DNA of 56,977 nucleotides, taken from NCBI GenBank assembly GCA_027858855.1, contig JAQIBV010000053.1, positions 1 through 56,977 on the forward strand, written 5' to 3'. This DNA is from Spirochaetota bacterium (lineage in GTDB: Bacteria; Spirochaetota; UBA4802; JAFGJZ01). Position 1 is the stretch's first letter. Each line of letters starts with the position of its first letter. Position numbers and translations under genes: made by a program. Shown here piece after piece: positions 1 to 9,166 of the stretch. The notes below the pieces were generated by a model that was given only the letters and a program-made list of their open reading frames with translations, ran no database searches and was not told where the DNA came from.

Positions 1-110
1 AATTATCTTTGTTAAGCTTTGCGCTGTGCTTAAAGCGCAAAGACGGTTTCGGACGCTAGTCCGAAAATTATCATTGTTAAGCTTTGCGCTGTCCTTAAAA
101 CGTAAGAACT
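1..110. repeat. Fragment of dispersed hairpin repeat, two tandem units
   Basis: Two related units lie in direct orientation, about 1-45 and 66-105, both containing AAGCTTTGCGCTGT followed by CTTAAA. The first unit folds into a perfect 9-bp hairpin (CTTTGCGCT 17-25 with AGCGCAAAG 34-42). In the second unit the right arm has decayed. Between them is a perfect 8-bp hairpin, TTTCGGAC 47-54 with GTCCGAAA 59-66. The core TTTGCGCTGTCCTTAAA recurs on the opposite strand inside the repeat at 53792-54009, so this is probably a partial copy of that family. The rest of the leader before 189 shows nothing clear. Confidence 0.6.
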
Positions 111-188
111 TCCTACTAAAGAAAAAGGGTTGCTATACAACAATAGCAGTGTAATGATTAAACGATTTCCCGAAAACAAGGAGTCGGT

Positions 189-2159
189 ATGATAAAAATA
201 GCAAAAAAAGTGACAACTGTTGTTGTGCTTGTCCTGTTTTTCACTGCACTTGCTGCATCAGATTGGCCGGTATATAAGGGTAACATCTATTTTACCGGGA
301 ATAATGATGAAATTGTTGTGCCGAACGGAAACTTGAAGTGGCTGTATCAGGCGGAAGACCGTGTCTTTAATCCGATTGTTTCTGATGGATTTATATATTT
401 CATTGATCAGAAAGCAAACCTCTATTGTCTGAATGAGAATAGTGGCAAGATAGTCTGGAAAATCAGTGTGAGGGATATCTCTGCGCAATTTCGCACCTTG
501 TCCAAATCCGCCGGAAAAATTAAGTATCCACTTATTAAAGGCGATTATATCTATTTAACTGATCCGGTTGCTGTTTACTGTTTGGATAAGAAAACCGGGC
601 GTGTAATTTGGGCTCGAACAGCCTATAATTTGAAAGATTCAGCTGCAATGGATGTTAAAAAGGGTGATTTGACGGCAAGAGTTCCGAATGCAATGATAGA
701 TGGTATATATAGTGATCCGGTTTTATCGGGAAATGAGATATTTTATGGAACGCGCAAGGTGTTTGTCTCACGGGATAATCGAAGTGGTAATGAAAAATGG
801 AAGAACAGTTCGATAAAGAGTTTCTCTGGATTTCCTACTTTTTATGATGATGGAATAATAGTACAGTCGATGGATTATCAAACAATGGAGTACAAGGTTG
901 TTTTGCTTGAGGGAAAGACTGGAAAAACCATCTGGGAAAAGAGACTCCCTCAACCATTTAAAATCTTTCCACCGGTAGTATACAAAAGAAGAGTTTACAT
1001 CCCAGTTTCAAAGACACTTTATTGTCTTGATCTTGATAATGGTAAGAAGTTGTGGAAAAGGGAGTATGGAGGTATAATCTCTTCAATGCCTGGTTTTACA
1101 GATAGAGCTGTTATCTTTACTCTGGATAACAATAAGCTTGTAGTTACTAATCCCGATAATGGCGCCATAGAAAATACAATAGATGTTGCAGATAAGAGCT
1201 CTCCAGGATATGTTATGGTTCGGGATCAGTTCTATATTGCTTATAATGAAAAAGGTAGTGTTAATCGAGCATATGGAATAGTCCGTGCAATAAACTATAA
1301 TGATAAATCCGAGCTGTGGCGATTTAAAACTCCCTTCCCCGGAGCTGTTTCACAGCCAATAGCGTCGAACGGAATTCTGTTTTTACCAGCTGGTAACTAT
1401 CTTTACGCTATAGGAGCTGAAGCTTATCCGAGAGTGGTAAGTGGTGGCAGTAGTGTTTATGGGGCGGGTGGCGAACCTGATGAAGGTAAAAAATCGGACA
1501 GTTCCGAAGATTTTACCGGAACAACTGGGAAAGCGATTACTTCACCAGATGATCACTCCATGAAGTTTCGTGATTTTGAACTGGATGTTACCGGTAAAGA
1601 CGGTGGAAAGATACCGGCCTATGTTGATATTGAACAGAAAGATAGTAAGGGACGCCCATTATATAAGGATCGAAAGCCAGTAACGGGTGGTAAGGTAAAA
1701 ATTCCTGATGGAGATAATGTTCATGTTGTTGTCGGTGCTGATGGATATATACCTGAAGGTTTTGATGTTGGAAAGGGTGAAAAAAAGCGGAAGGTAGAAC
1801 TCGAAAAGATAGAGAGCGGTAAAACATATGTGGTTAAAGATGTTACGTTCGAGTATAATAAGGCCTATTTGCGCAAAAGTTCCTTGCCGATTCTTCATCG
1901 TCTTCTGGAGATAATGACTAAAAATCCGGGGCTAAAGCTGGAAATCAGAGGTCACACAGATAATGTTGGTGACAAGAACTATAACCAGAAGCTTTCAGAA
2001 CGTCGTGCAGATGCGGTTAACGAGTTTATGGTTAAAAACGGCATTAGTCCTGAGCGGCTGATGTCAAGGGGATTCGGTGAATCTGAGCCGATTGCACCTA
2101 ATAATACAGAAGAGGGGCGACAAAAAAATAGAAGAACAGAGTTTATTTTTACAGATTAG
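189..2159 (+). CDS. Secreted PQQ-type beta-propeller protein with OmpA C-terminal domain
   Basis: A 656-residue protein that probably sits in the periplasm and binds peptidoglycan. Residues 1-23 form a signal peptide (basic KIAKK start, hydrophobic core, cleavage near ALAAS). Residues about 25-405 carry repeated propeller blades with the YCLD/YCLN...G.W pattern of PQQ-like/BamB-like repeats. A Gly/Ser-rich linker (about 415-460) leads to a small beta-rich, PEGA-like region ending around 540. Residues about 550-656 are an OmpA_C domain with the GHTDNVG and LSERRA motifs, holding the Asp and Arg that contact diaminopimelate, and a terminal NRRTEF. AAGGAG lies just upstream of the ATG. A TPR gene follows on the same strand after 104 nt. 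The fusion of propeller and OmpA domain suggests a wall-anchored scaffold. The ligand of the propeller is unknown. Confidence 0.88.
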   Translation: MIKIAKKVTTVVVLVLFFTALAASDWPVYKGNIYFTGNNDEIVVPNGNLKWLYQAEDRVFNPIVSDGFIYFIDQKANLYCLNENSGKIVWKISVRDISAQFRTLSKSAGKIKYPLIKGDYIYLTDPVAVYCLDKKTGRVIWARTAYNLKDSAAMDVKKGDLTARVPNAMIDGIYSDPVLSGNEIFYGTRKVFVSRDNRSGNEKWKNSSIKSFSGFPTFYDDGIIVQSMDYQTMEYKVVLLEGKTGKTIWEKRLPQPFKIFPPVVYKRRVYIPVSKTLYCLDLDNGKKLWKREYGGIISSMPGFTDRAVIFTLDNNKLVVTNPDNGAIENTIDVADKSSPGYVMVRDQFYIAYNEKGSVNRAYGIVRAINYNDKSELWRFKTPFPGAVSQPIASNGILFLPAGNYLYAIGAEAYPRVVSGGSSVYGAGGEPDEGKKSDSSEDFTGTTGKAITSPDDHSMKFRDFELDVTGKDGGKIPAYVDIEQKDSKGRPLYKDRKPVTGGKVKIPDGDNVHVVVGADGYIPEGFDVGKGEKKRKVELEKIESGKTYVVKDVTFEYNKAYLRKSSLPILHRLLEIMTKNPGLKLEIRGHTDNVGDKNYNQKLSERRADAVNEFMVKNGISPERLMSRGFGESEPIAPNNTEEGRQKNRRTEFIFTD

Positions 2160-2263
2160 TTGATCTCTTTTTGTAATGATAATGTTAAAATATTTGACAG
2201 TCTATGCTGTTAAATCAGGATATAGTATGTCTTTTATAAATAACAGTTTAAACAGGTAGGATT

Positions 2264-2995
2264 ATGATAATAAAAAAGGCAATATTTTCAATAGTTTTTA
2301 TCGCTCTGACCACGGTTCCACTTCTTTCCGGTTATGATGAAGCGCTGGAGTTGTATAAGCGTGGTGAGTTTATGAAATCTATTCTTGCTGTTGCGGATGT
2401 TCTTTTGATAGAAAAGGATTCAGACCCAACTTCTGATAATTATCGGTTACGATTTTTAGCAGCACATTGTCATTGGAGGCTGGGTAATTACGACAAGGCG
2501 ATGATTCACTTTGTTAAAACTCGACAGATAAAACCAGAGAGCAATGATCCTCTGATAGATATGGCACTAATGAACCTGGAAGCTAATCGTAATGCACGTG
2601 CGGAAGAGTATGCGAGAGCTGTTTTAAGTAAAGAAGCCGACAATAGTACAGCGCTTTATGTAATGGGTGGCGTTGCTTTTTCACGTGGAAACTATGCCCA
2701 AGCGCAGGAGTATTATCAGAAAATCATTGCAGCTGAGGCGGAACATTATGCTGCCTATAACGCCCTGGGAAAAGTATTTATGGCTATGGGTAATTATGGT
2801 AATGCTGAAACAGCATTTGCTACAGCAGTTGCTTTGAACAGCGGTTCTGCGGAGATATATAATAATCTGGCAATATGCTATTTACGTATGGATAAGGCTG
2901 AATTGGCTAAAGAAAACATCGATAAAGCATTGTCGCTGGCTCCTAGAAACGGTTCAATAAAGCGAAATCAAACAATAATTGATGATGCACTGTAA
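2264..2995 (+). CDS. Secreted tetratricopeptide-repeat protein
   Basis: A 243-residue protein with an N-terminal signal peptide (about 1-22, ending near LLSG) followed by four to five TPR units. Typical TPR positions are visible: residues W, LG and Y in HWRLGNYDKA, then ARGNYAQA-like, MAMGNYGNA and LRMDKAELA helices ending with ALSLAPRNG. It is probably a periplasmic protein-protein scaffold. It lies 104 nt downstream of the propeller/OmpA gene in the same direction and is followed by a hairpin at 3011-3038, so the two may form one unit. No enzymatic motif is present and the partner cannot be deduced from sequence. Confidence 0.85.
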   Translation: MIIKKAIFSIVFIALTTVPLLSGYDEALELYKRGEFMKSILAVADVLLIEKDSDPTSDNYRLRFLAAHCHWRLGNYDKAMIHFVKTRQIKPESNDPLIDMALMNLEANRNARAEEYARAVLSKEADNSTALYVMGGVAFSRGNYAQAQEYYQKIIAAEAEHYAAYNALGKVFMAMGNYGNAETAFATAVALNSGSAEIYNNLAICYLRMDKAELAKENIDKALSLAPRNGSIKRNQTIIDDAL

Positions 2996-3010
2996 AACAT
3001 GTTCTGGTAT

Positions 3011-3038
3011 AGGGATAATCTTTAATAAGATTATCCCT
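3011..3038 (+). terminator. Hairpin after the TPR gene
   Basis: Perfect 10-bp inverted repeat, AGGGATAATC with GATTATCCCT and an 8-nt loop, 16 nt after the TPR stop codon. An outer AAACATG/CGTGTTT pair could extend it. There is no U-run directly after the stem, so it may be a weak or factor-assisted terminator. Confidence 0.5.
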
Positions 3039-3450
3039 GCCGTGTTTAAGAAAACTACTTTCTAAGAGATATCTTTTTGTATGGCCTTCTACTCTCCCTT
3101 TATATGTTAATAATTTCTTCATTTTAATAAATGATAGTTTCATAAACCAAATAATTCTAAATTTCTTATAATGCTACCATTAAGCATTTTTAGATAGAGT
3201 GTTAAAGGGTTTTTGAAGATCTTTCTGTAACTAATGAAAATTATGTAAAAAATTCCATCCTTATGGGCTAAAAATATCCAATTAATAAAAAAAACAATGG
3301 ATTTTACTGAAACAGTATTGTAGAATGTAAGAAAGGAATTTTTGTTAAATGCGCTGTTCTCGTATGTGATTTTCAAACAATACCGGTCGGAGTAAAGCAG
3401 GGCTTGTTGTGAGAAATTACCTTTAAATTTTAACGGAAAAGTAGTGAACG
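3039..3450. other. Intergenic gap before the cyclase gene
   Basis: An AT-rich 412-nt stretch. No coding pattern, tRNA or strong promoter could be supported. Short readings on the minus strand have no family resemblance and no ribosome-binding sites. It presumably carries the promoter of the following three-gene cluster. Confidence 0.5.
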
Positions 3451-5157
3451 ATGAAAAGAACAGTAAAAGGATTTCTTTTTAAAAGTGTAAACCGTACTCG
3501 TGTAGTACCTGTTCGGCTGAAGATAATAATTATTTTTATTCTCTTTATCGTTCTTTCCAACCTCAGCACAAACTTCATTAATATGATGTATAATCGTAAT
3601 CATCAGATGAAATTAATGAAGATTATTCTCGCTAAAGATCTGAAAGATCTTCATGTCTATTCAAATACCCGATACGAAATATTTACTTTTAACAATGATA
3701 AAGACGGAGCCCTTCATAATATAAAGAATAAGGCTCTTTATGAGATGAAAAACCGTAAAGCTGCATTTATTGCGGTGACTCCTGAAGGTGAAATTCTTCT
3801 TGATGCATCGCATGAAGGGCCTGTCTGGGAAAGCTTTGCCCCTGAAGCTCTGCAAAAAATGAAAGAGTCTATGGAAGACGAGGGACAGGGATTTCTTTCG
3901 GTAAAAAATGGTGACTACGATTATTTCGGAATCTACAAATATAATTCAAAGTGGGACGCTTTTCTTTTCCGTGCCGAGGAGTATGGTGAGTTTTACGAGG
4001 AGTCTTGGGCAACCATCGAAGTCATCTCAATAATCATACTTATCAGTACTGTTGTTTTGACAATTTTAGGTGTTTTTGTGATAGGATATATTCTTCGGTT
4101 TATCGGCGTAATTACTAATGCCATAATGGATATGGTTAAAAATCAGCAGTTAGAACTGATCCCTTTGAAAAATGCCCCGAATGATGATATCACCTACATG
4201 GGAATGGCTTTTAATTCACTTTCATCTACAATTGAAACGTTGCTACAGATTTTTAAAAGATTTACGAACAAGGATATAGCATATAAGGCCTATACTGAAA
4301 AAGTTGTGCGTCTTGAAGGAGCCCAAAAAGATCTTACGATCCTTTTTTCTGATATTAAAGGGTTTACTACGATTACAGAAACACTGGGAACTGATATTAT
4401 TAAGCTCATTAATATGCATTATGACCGTGCTATTCGTGAGATCATTCGGTATGACGGCACTATCGGTTCAATAATCGGAGATGCTATTCTTGCAATGTTT
4501 GGAACAATGGATGAGGTTGCAACTCAGAATAAGTCTTTATCAGCAATAGTTGCCGCTTATGAGTTACAGGCGATAGCTGAGTCATTACGTTTGGAAATGA
4601 CAAAAAAGAAAGAGGCCATTGTAAGGGTAAAAGGTGGATTAAGTCGTGAAGAGGAGCAGGTGTATAACGCCTTGATGATTGAAATTGGTGTTGGTTTAGA
4701 TGGCGGAGATGTATTTTATGGTAATATTGGTTCCTATGTGCGTATGACTAATACTGTTATCGGGGATAATGTTAATGCAGCTTCCCGTCTTGAGGGATTG
4801 ACTCGTATTTACAAGGTTCCTGTTATATGTTCAGAATATGTAAAAAAGGATGTGCAGGTAAACTCCCCGGATAGTGGGGTTACGTTTATTGAAATCGATA
4901 CCGTACAGGTGAAAGGTAAGACCGTTGGTAAAAAGATTTATTGGCCGATTCTTGATCAGTATATGACCGGGGCTCTTAAAAAAGATCTGAATCGATTCAC
5001 CAGGGCATTAAAATTATATTACACAGGGAAATGGGCTTCCGCACATCGCGAGTTTAAACAGATTAATTTACCAATAGCGCAGGAATTTATAAACAGGACA
5101 GCAGCTAAAACTGTTCCGAAAAATTGGAAAGGCATATGGGCAATGAAAAGCAAGTAA
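3451..5157 (+). CDS. Membrane adenylate/guanylate cyclase (class III) with HAMP domain
   Basis: A 568-residue integral membrane protein expected to make cyclic AMP from ATP in response to an external signal. Segments in order: short basic cytoplasmic N-terminus, transmembrane helix at about 23-45, extracytoplasmic sensor region to about 185, second helix about 188-214, HAMP region to about 270, and a class III catalytic domain about 290-490. Catalytic features seen are FSDIKGFT and IIGDAILAMFG (the two metal-binding Asp residues), then a GDNVNAASRLEG segment and VKGKTVG. A 75-residue tail follows. The start lacks a strong Shine-Dalgarno. The next gene overlaps its end. The cluster order resembles, from memory, TP0485-TP0484-TP0483 of Treponema pallidum. 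ATP specificity is not proven by the sequence. Confidence 0.92.
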   Translation: MKRTVKGFLFKSVNRTRVVPVRLKIIIIFILFIVLSNLSTNFINMMYNRNHQMKLMKIILAKDLKDLHVYSNTRYEIFTFNNDKDGALHNIKNKALYEMKNRKAAFIAVTPEGEILLDASHEGPVWESFAPEALQKMKESMEDEGQGFLSVKNGDYDYFGIYKYNSKWDAFLFRAEEYGEFYEESWATIEVISIIILISTVVLTILGVFVIGYILRFIGVITNAIMDMVKNQQLELIPLKNAPNDDITYMGMAFNSLSSTIETLLQIFKRFTNKDIAYKAYTEKVVRLEGAQKDLTILFSDIKGFTTITETLGTDIIKLINMHYDRAIREIIRYDGTIGSIIGDAILAMFGTMDEVATQNKSLSAIVAAYELQAIAESLRLEMTKKKEAIVRVKGGLSREEEQVYNALMIEIGVGLDGGDVFYGNIGSYVRMTNTVIGDNVNAASRLEGLTRIYKVPVICSEYVKKDVQVNSPDSGVTFIEIDTVQVKGKTVGKKIYWPILDQYMTGALKKDLNRFTRALKLYYTGKWASAHREFKQINLPIAQEFINRTAAKTVPKNWKGIWAMKSK

Positions 5158-6623
5158 ACAAGTCTCTGATTGAGAGGTCAAAGTCAGAATTTTTACCCGC
5201 CGAATTTCTGGATCCAGATTCGAGAGTTGTCAGTTATTCTCTTGAAGAGGAGTATGCAAAGACACAGCAAAACAGAAGTATTCGTCTCTATTTGGCAATA
5301 ATTGTTTTCTTTGCTGCAATTGTTACTGCTTCTGTTATCTGGGTTGTTATTTTGCAAAAACAGGGTGAAAACCTTGAAGTAGATATTAGCGATTTTAAAG
5401 ACATTAAAGCTTTGGATGTTATCAATCAGATTAAAGAGCTTGAGACCCGTTTGAATAAGCTTCGGTTTGAACTTGAGGAACTTGTTATGAAGCAGAATGA
5501 CGAGTTATCGCGGTTAAACAGAGAGTTGCGGTCACAGCGTGAAGCTCTCTTGTCTGTAGAAGAAGAAAAATCTCCGACAGAATCTATTGAACCAACCGAA
5601 GAGAGTATTTTTGATGATACTGTTTCCGAATCTCCGGCCGAAACTACTGAATCGACAGAGATGACAGAGGTGGCTGAGCCAGAGCCTACTACATCCGGCG
5701 ATGGTGAGTCTGTTGCAGCGAAGGATGATCTGGTTGCGGTTGATTCCCGTTTTCGTGGTAGAAGCTCGTCGATACGTAATAGTTACAGCTCTAGGATTGA
5801 AGCCAAAGAACGCGAGATTAAACTGGTAGAACAAGAGCTGGAAGAGCTGAAAAAACGGACAGGATCGGATGTTGAAACTGCTGGAGCTGTTCTTGGAGAG
5901 AAGGATGAGCTGTATAGTTTGCAGATGAATAAGGTGCGTATGGAGTATGAAGAGCGTATAGAAGAAATTAACCGTAAGCATCAGGAAGAACTGGATGAAC
6001 TGTTGATGCGTTATAACCCTATTTTCAGAGAAAAAAAGTTGCAGGCAATAATAGCCCGAAGAATAATCAAGTCCCGATTGCCGTCTGAGCTGTTAGCCGG
6101 AATCGAAAAAGATCTGATACAAGAGCGGGTAGTAACAATGAATCAAATTAATGAAATAAGGAGAGGTGTTTCAGGTGAGATAGGGCTTCTTAATCGTCTT
6201 CAGTCTGTTCCCTATTCAAATTCTGTGCCAAGATCATTACTCCATATTGAGTCTTTCTCAAAAAGATCTATTCAAAGTTACGATAAAATCATAGCTGAGA
6301 TGGTGTCGCGGGTACGGCGAAAAAATGCGATGATTTCGGCGTACAATTATGCATTTGTGTCTAAAACAAAACGTGATGGAGAAAACGGATTTGTTCTGGA
6401 CGGGCGAAACCCTGATCGGATTATTCTTTATATAGATGATATTTATGAGATTCGTGATGGTGATACCGCCTTTGTTTTCAGGAGTGATGAAAGTCAGATC
6501 GCCACTATTTCGATTCAGAAGAGTTCGGATCTGCATTATGGCAGGGTAGTAACTGCAACTGCCGGCGTTAGTATCCGTTCATTTGATAAAATAATGTTAA
6601 AAGTAATTCGGGAGAGAGAATGA
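5136..6623 (+). CDS. Single-pass membrane protein with two coiled coils
   Basis: A 495-residue protein of unknown function. The start is placed at ATG 5136 because GGAAAGG lies just upstream; an upstream TTG at 5124 lacks such a site. The gene begins inside the cyclase gene (22-nt overlap), which suggests translational coupling. It has a cytoplasmic N-terminus of about 40 residues, one transmembrane helix (about 39-62), a coiled coil (about 85-135), an acidic Pro/Ser/Thr/Glu-rich low-complexity stretch (about 140-185), a second long coiled coil (about 215-310), and a folded C-terminal part with alternating beta strands (about 400-495). Its stop overlaps the next ATG (ATGA). It may link the cyclase to the envelope; this is inference from gene order. 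Confidence 0.85.
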   Translation: MGNEKQVNKSLIERSKSEFLPAEFLDPDSRVVSYSLEEEYAKTQQNRSIRLYLAIIVFFAAIVTASVIWVVILQKQGENLEVDISDFKDIKALDVINQIKELETRLNKLRFELEELVMKQNDELSRLNRELRSQREALLSVEEEKSPTESIEPTEESIFDDTVSESPAETTESTEMTEVAEPEPTTSGDGESVAAKDDLVAVDSRFRGRSSSIRNSYSSRIEAKEREIKLVEQELEELKKRTGSDVETAGAVLGEKDELYSLQMNKVRMEYEERIEEINRKHQEELDELLMRYNPIFREKKLQAIIARRIIKSRLPSELLAGIEKDLIQERVVTMNQINEIRRGVSGEIGLLNRLQSVPYSNSVPRSLLHIESFSKRSIQSYDKIIAEMVSRVRRKNAMISAYNYAFVSKTKRDGENGFVLDGRNPDRIILYIDDIYEIRDGDTAFVFRSDESQIATISIQKSSDLHYGRVVTATAGVSIRSFDKIMLKVIRERE

Positions 6624-7492
6624 AAAAGGTATTGTTAGTGCTAATAGTTTTTATTTCTACTAATCTGTTCTCCTTCAACTGGGAATCCAAAGATTTCTCG
6701 GTACGCCGAAGTTCAACACGTGATCTTGCTCGTGTTACAGATTTATCGGGGCGTGTTTTTTATGTGAAAGGTGATTCGCATGTTAACAAGGCCCGTGCGA
6801 ATGAAATTGAAAAGCTGGTATTGCAGTTCTATAGTATGAAGTACATCGCTGTAGATAGGATAATTTTTAATGTTAAGGGTAGTGCAATACGCGTTTTAGT
6901 TGTACCGAAATCATTTATTTACAATAGTGTTGATTTTTTACCGTATGTTCCGGCCGGGCTTGTTTTTGATTACAATTCAGAGGTGCTCAATTACAATTTC
7001 CGTATTAAAAGCGGTGAAATTTTTATGAAATTAACCGGTGTTTATATTGATGAAGAGATGTTGTGCAAAAAGATCGAAGAGGCGCTGAAAGACCCTGGTT
7101 CATATGTTGCACGGCGGGATTCCGAATATCTTTTAAATAAACTCGATGATCTGGAAATTAAGGTTTTGCAACTTGAGGAACAGAACCGCAGGTTGTTGAA
7201 AAATTTTGATGATTATCGGAAAGTAACCAATTCATATATTAAAAATCTTCAAACTGAAGATCAACGCATTCGTGCAGCTGTAATGGCTTTTCAAAATGAC
7301 CGATTTTTCCCCGGAGATAAAGAGATTAAGCCCGAAATTGTAGAAGCGGTACTTATGTTGCGAAAAAAATATTCTTCTTTGTCAATAGATGATTTTATGG
7401 ATAAACTCGAAGAGGCAGAAATAGAGGCTTCTGAAAAAGAGGTTACCATCATTCTTATTGTTTTTTATAATGAATTTGAAAAAGAAGAATAA
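6620..7492 (+). CDS. Secreted protein with coiled-coil segment, third gene of cyclase cluster
   Basis: A 290-residue protein with a classic signal peptide (MKKVLLVLIVFISTNLFS) and a mature N-terminal domain rich in beta strands. A coiled coil follows at about 160-195 (LDDLEIKVLQLEEQNRRLL), then a helical C-terminus rich in Lys and Glu. The ATG overlaps the previous stop in an ATGA arrangement and is preceded by GGGAGAG, so the gene is translationally coupled. By position it matches the third gene of the treponemal cluster (TP0483, reported as fibronectin-binding), but I could not confirm homology by eye. Function is unassigned. Confidence 0.8.
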   Translation: MKKVLLVLIVFISTNLFSFNWESKDFSVRRSSTRDLARVTDLSGRVFYVKGDSHVNKARANEIEKLVLQFYSMKYIAVDRIIFNVKGSAIRVLVVPKSFIYNSVDFLPYVPAGLVFDYNSEVLNYNFRIKSGEIFMKLTGVYIDEEMLCKKIEEALKDPGSYVARRDSEYLLNKLDDLEIKVLQLEEQNRRLLKNFDDYRKVTNSYIKNLQTEDQRIRAAVMAFQNDRFFPGDKEIKPEIVEAVLMLRKKYSSLSIDDFMDKLEEAEIEASEKEVTIILIVFYNEFEKEE

Positions 7493-7763
7493 CAGTTTCT
7501 GTGAAATTTCAATCAGGGTCTCTCCAGGTTCCTCAAAAAACTGTTTGGAAAATGATTCAACCGGCGGGTTTAAGTTGCGATTGACTGCTCCTCCAGTTGA
7601 TGGTAAAGCCAATAAAGAGTGTATTCGGTTTTTCTCAAAAAAGTTCAAAATTGCGAAAAGCTCGATAGAAATTGTTAAGGGTAAAAGCTCACGGATGAAG
7701 GTTTTGAAGTTTGATGGTCTAAGCTATGATGAATTAACAGGTATGCTTCAGAACTTGATATAA
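7470..7763 (+). CDS. DUF167/UPF0235 (YggU-type) protein
   Basis: A 97-residue protein with the full DUF167 signature: ISIRVSPGSSKN near the start, LRLTAPPVDGKANKECI in the middle (the family hallmark), and SIEIVKGKSSRMKVL toward the end. The fold is a small alpha/beta domain of unknown biochemical role. The ATG at 7470 overlaps the end of the preceding gene by 23 nt; a TTG at 7458 would add four residues. No strong Shine-Dalgarno is present, so coupling to the upstream gene is likely. The length matches the family. Confidence 0.9.
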   Translation: MNLKKKNNSFCEISIRVSPGSSKNCLENDSTGGFKLRLTAPPVDGKANKECIRFFSKKFKIAKSSIEIVKGKSSRMKVLKFDGLSYDELTGMLQNLI

Positions 7764-7936
7764 AGATGCCGTTACAATTATTTTGCAGATTAATTCTTTT
7801 GTTGCTTCAGAAGATTTCATTTAGATATACTCTTATTGTTCAGCCCTCCCGTTTATAGCGATTTTCATATGTAATTACTTGACCTTGGTTCAGGTACTCT
7901 CTTATTTTGTGTAAAACAAATGGGTGGATAGAATAA

Positions 7937-8341
7937 TTGAAAAATAGAATTATTATCTGTTTAATTAAAATAGTCGTTATGTTTGCTTTACTAAATATAT
8001 ATGCCTGTTCTTCCCTTTCTTTAAAGAAAGAGACCTACAGCAACAATATACTTTATGTATATGTTAAGATTGAAGGAAGCAATGTTGCAGAAATGGATCA
8101 AGCGGAGCTTTTTGAAGAATTTGAAAAAAAAGCAGCTACCAGGGCTCTGGGACTAATGATAATTGTTTTGGAAGAAGAGATTCATGATAAAATTATACGG
8201 GAAAGAGTGATCGCTCGACTGCGATCTTTTGAAATGAAACCCGTCTTGCTTGATTATGCAGAGGGTGATTTCTATTCGGACGCATATTACAGGTTTGAAC
8301 TAAGTGATTTTCAGGAGGCAATTGATGGAACCAGGAGATAA
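7937..8341 (+). CDS. Small lipoprotein of unknown function
   Basis: A 134-residue protein starting with TTG. The N-terminus has basic residues, a hydrophobic stretch and a plausible spirochaetal lipobox, NIYAC, with Cys24 as the lipidation site. The mature part contains a long Glu/Lys-rich helix and no family I recognise. Its final codons overlap the start of the methyltransferase gene by 17 nt, and the Shine-Dalgarno AGGAGG of that gene lies inside it. The pair is therefore probably cotranscribed and coupled. The TTG start is chosen because the nearest ATG would remove the signal peptide. Confidence 0.72.
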   Translation: MKNRIIICLIKIVVMFALLNIYACSSLSLKKETYSNNILYVYVKIEGSNVAEMDQAELFEEFEKKAATRALGLMIIVLEEEIHDKIIRERVIARLRSFEMKPVLLDYAEGDFYSDAYYRFELSDFQEAIDGTRR

Positions 8342-9164
8342 CTTATCGTTAAAAGAAACAGAAGATGGTTCGTTTACTCTTTACATGCCTGAATTTTCTG
8401 AAAATACTCATACCATTCATGGGGCATATGGTGAAGCCATACATAAACATATTATTCCTTCCGGAATATCTGATATTGAGGGCGGATGTATTACTGTTCT
8501 GGATGTTGGGTTTGGGCTGGGTTACAATATTCTGGCTCTTCTTATGTCGGTTGATTTTTCTCTAATTGAGTCATTACAGATTCTTTCTTTTGAAAAAGAG
8601 AGGTCAATCGCTTCCAGTTTGCAAAAAATAGAATTTAATGATGAAAGAGATAAACCATATTCGTTGATAAAAAAGGCCTTCTATGAAGGCAGCGCTAAAG
8701 AAGATAAGGTTTCAATAGAACTCTGTTTTGGCGATGCTCGCAAAAACATTAAATTGTTAGAATTGTTATATGGAACAGTGGATGTAATTTTTCACGATCC
8801 TCATTCGCCTGGAAAAAACAGCGAGCTTTGGACAGTTAATTTTTTTAAAAATCTGTATCTATTACTGAAACCGGGTGGGATATTGACGACATATTCTTTT
8901 GCGCCACAAATTCGAATGGGACTTCTTGAAGCTGATTTTTCTGTTGCACCATTTATAAGTGATCAGTTTTCAAAAGAGGGAACCTGTGCCAAAAAGGGAT
9001 TACTGAATAATTGCTTTAGCTCGACAGAGATATCAGCACTAAAAAATGATTATCGTTCAGAGCCATATTATGATAATGAAGACCTATCGCTTTCCAGAGA
9101 AAAAATACGATTGAACAGAGTTGAATCAGTGAGACTGAAAAAGCAAAACAATAAAACTATATGA
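8325..9164 (+). CDS. mnmD: MnmC-type (MnmD-like) tRNA methyltransferase
   Basis: A 279-residue SAM-dependent methyltransferase related to the N-terminal half of MnmC, which methylates the 5-aminomethyl group on wobble U34 of tRNA. Seen in sequence: the early MPEFSENTHTIHGAYGEA segment typical of the family, the SAM-binding loop VLDVGFGLGYN, an acidic residue after the next strand (SFEKE), the catalytic-side motif FHDPHSPGKNSELWT, and KPGGILTTYSFAPQIR. No FAD-dependent oxidoreductase half is attached, so it is a stand-alone enzyme like Bacillus MnmD. ATG 8325 is chosen because AGGAGG lies 6 nt upstream. It overlaps the preceding lipoprotein gene and is convergent with the next gene. Confidence 0.85.
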   Translation: MEPGDNLSLKETEDGSFTLYMPEFSENTHTIHGAYGEAIHKHIIPSGISDIEGGCITVLDVGFGLGYNILALLMSVDFSLIESLQILSFEKERSIASSLQKIEFNDERDKPYSLIKKAFYEGSAKEDKVSIELCFGDARKNIKLLELLYGTVDVIFHDPHSPGKNSELWTVNFFKNLYLLLKPGGILTTYSFAPQIRMGLLEADFSVAPFISDQFSKEGTCAKKGLLNNCFSSTEISALKNDYRSEPYYDNEDLSLSREKIRLNRVESVRLKKQNNKTI

Positions 9165-9166
9165 CC

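Noticed and set aside
5532-5981. Minus-strand 149-codon reading inside the coiled-coil gene
   Set aside because: It is the antisense of a Glu/Ser-rich coding region, rich in Phe, Leu and Ser, with no ribosome-binding site or family match.
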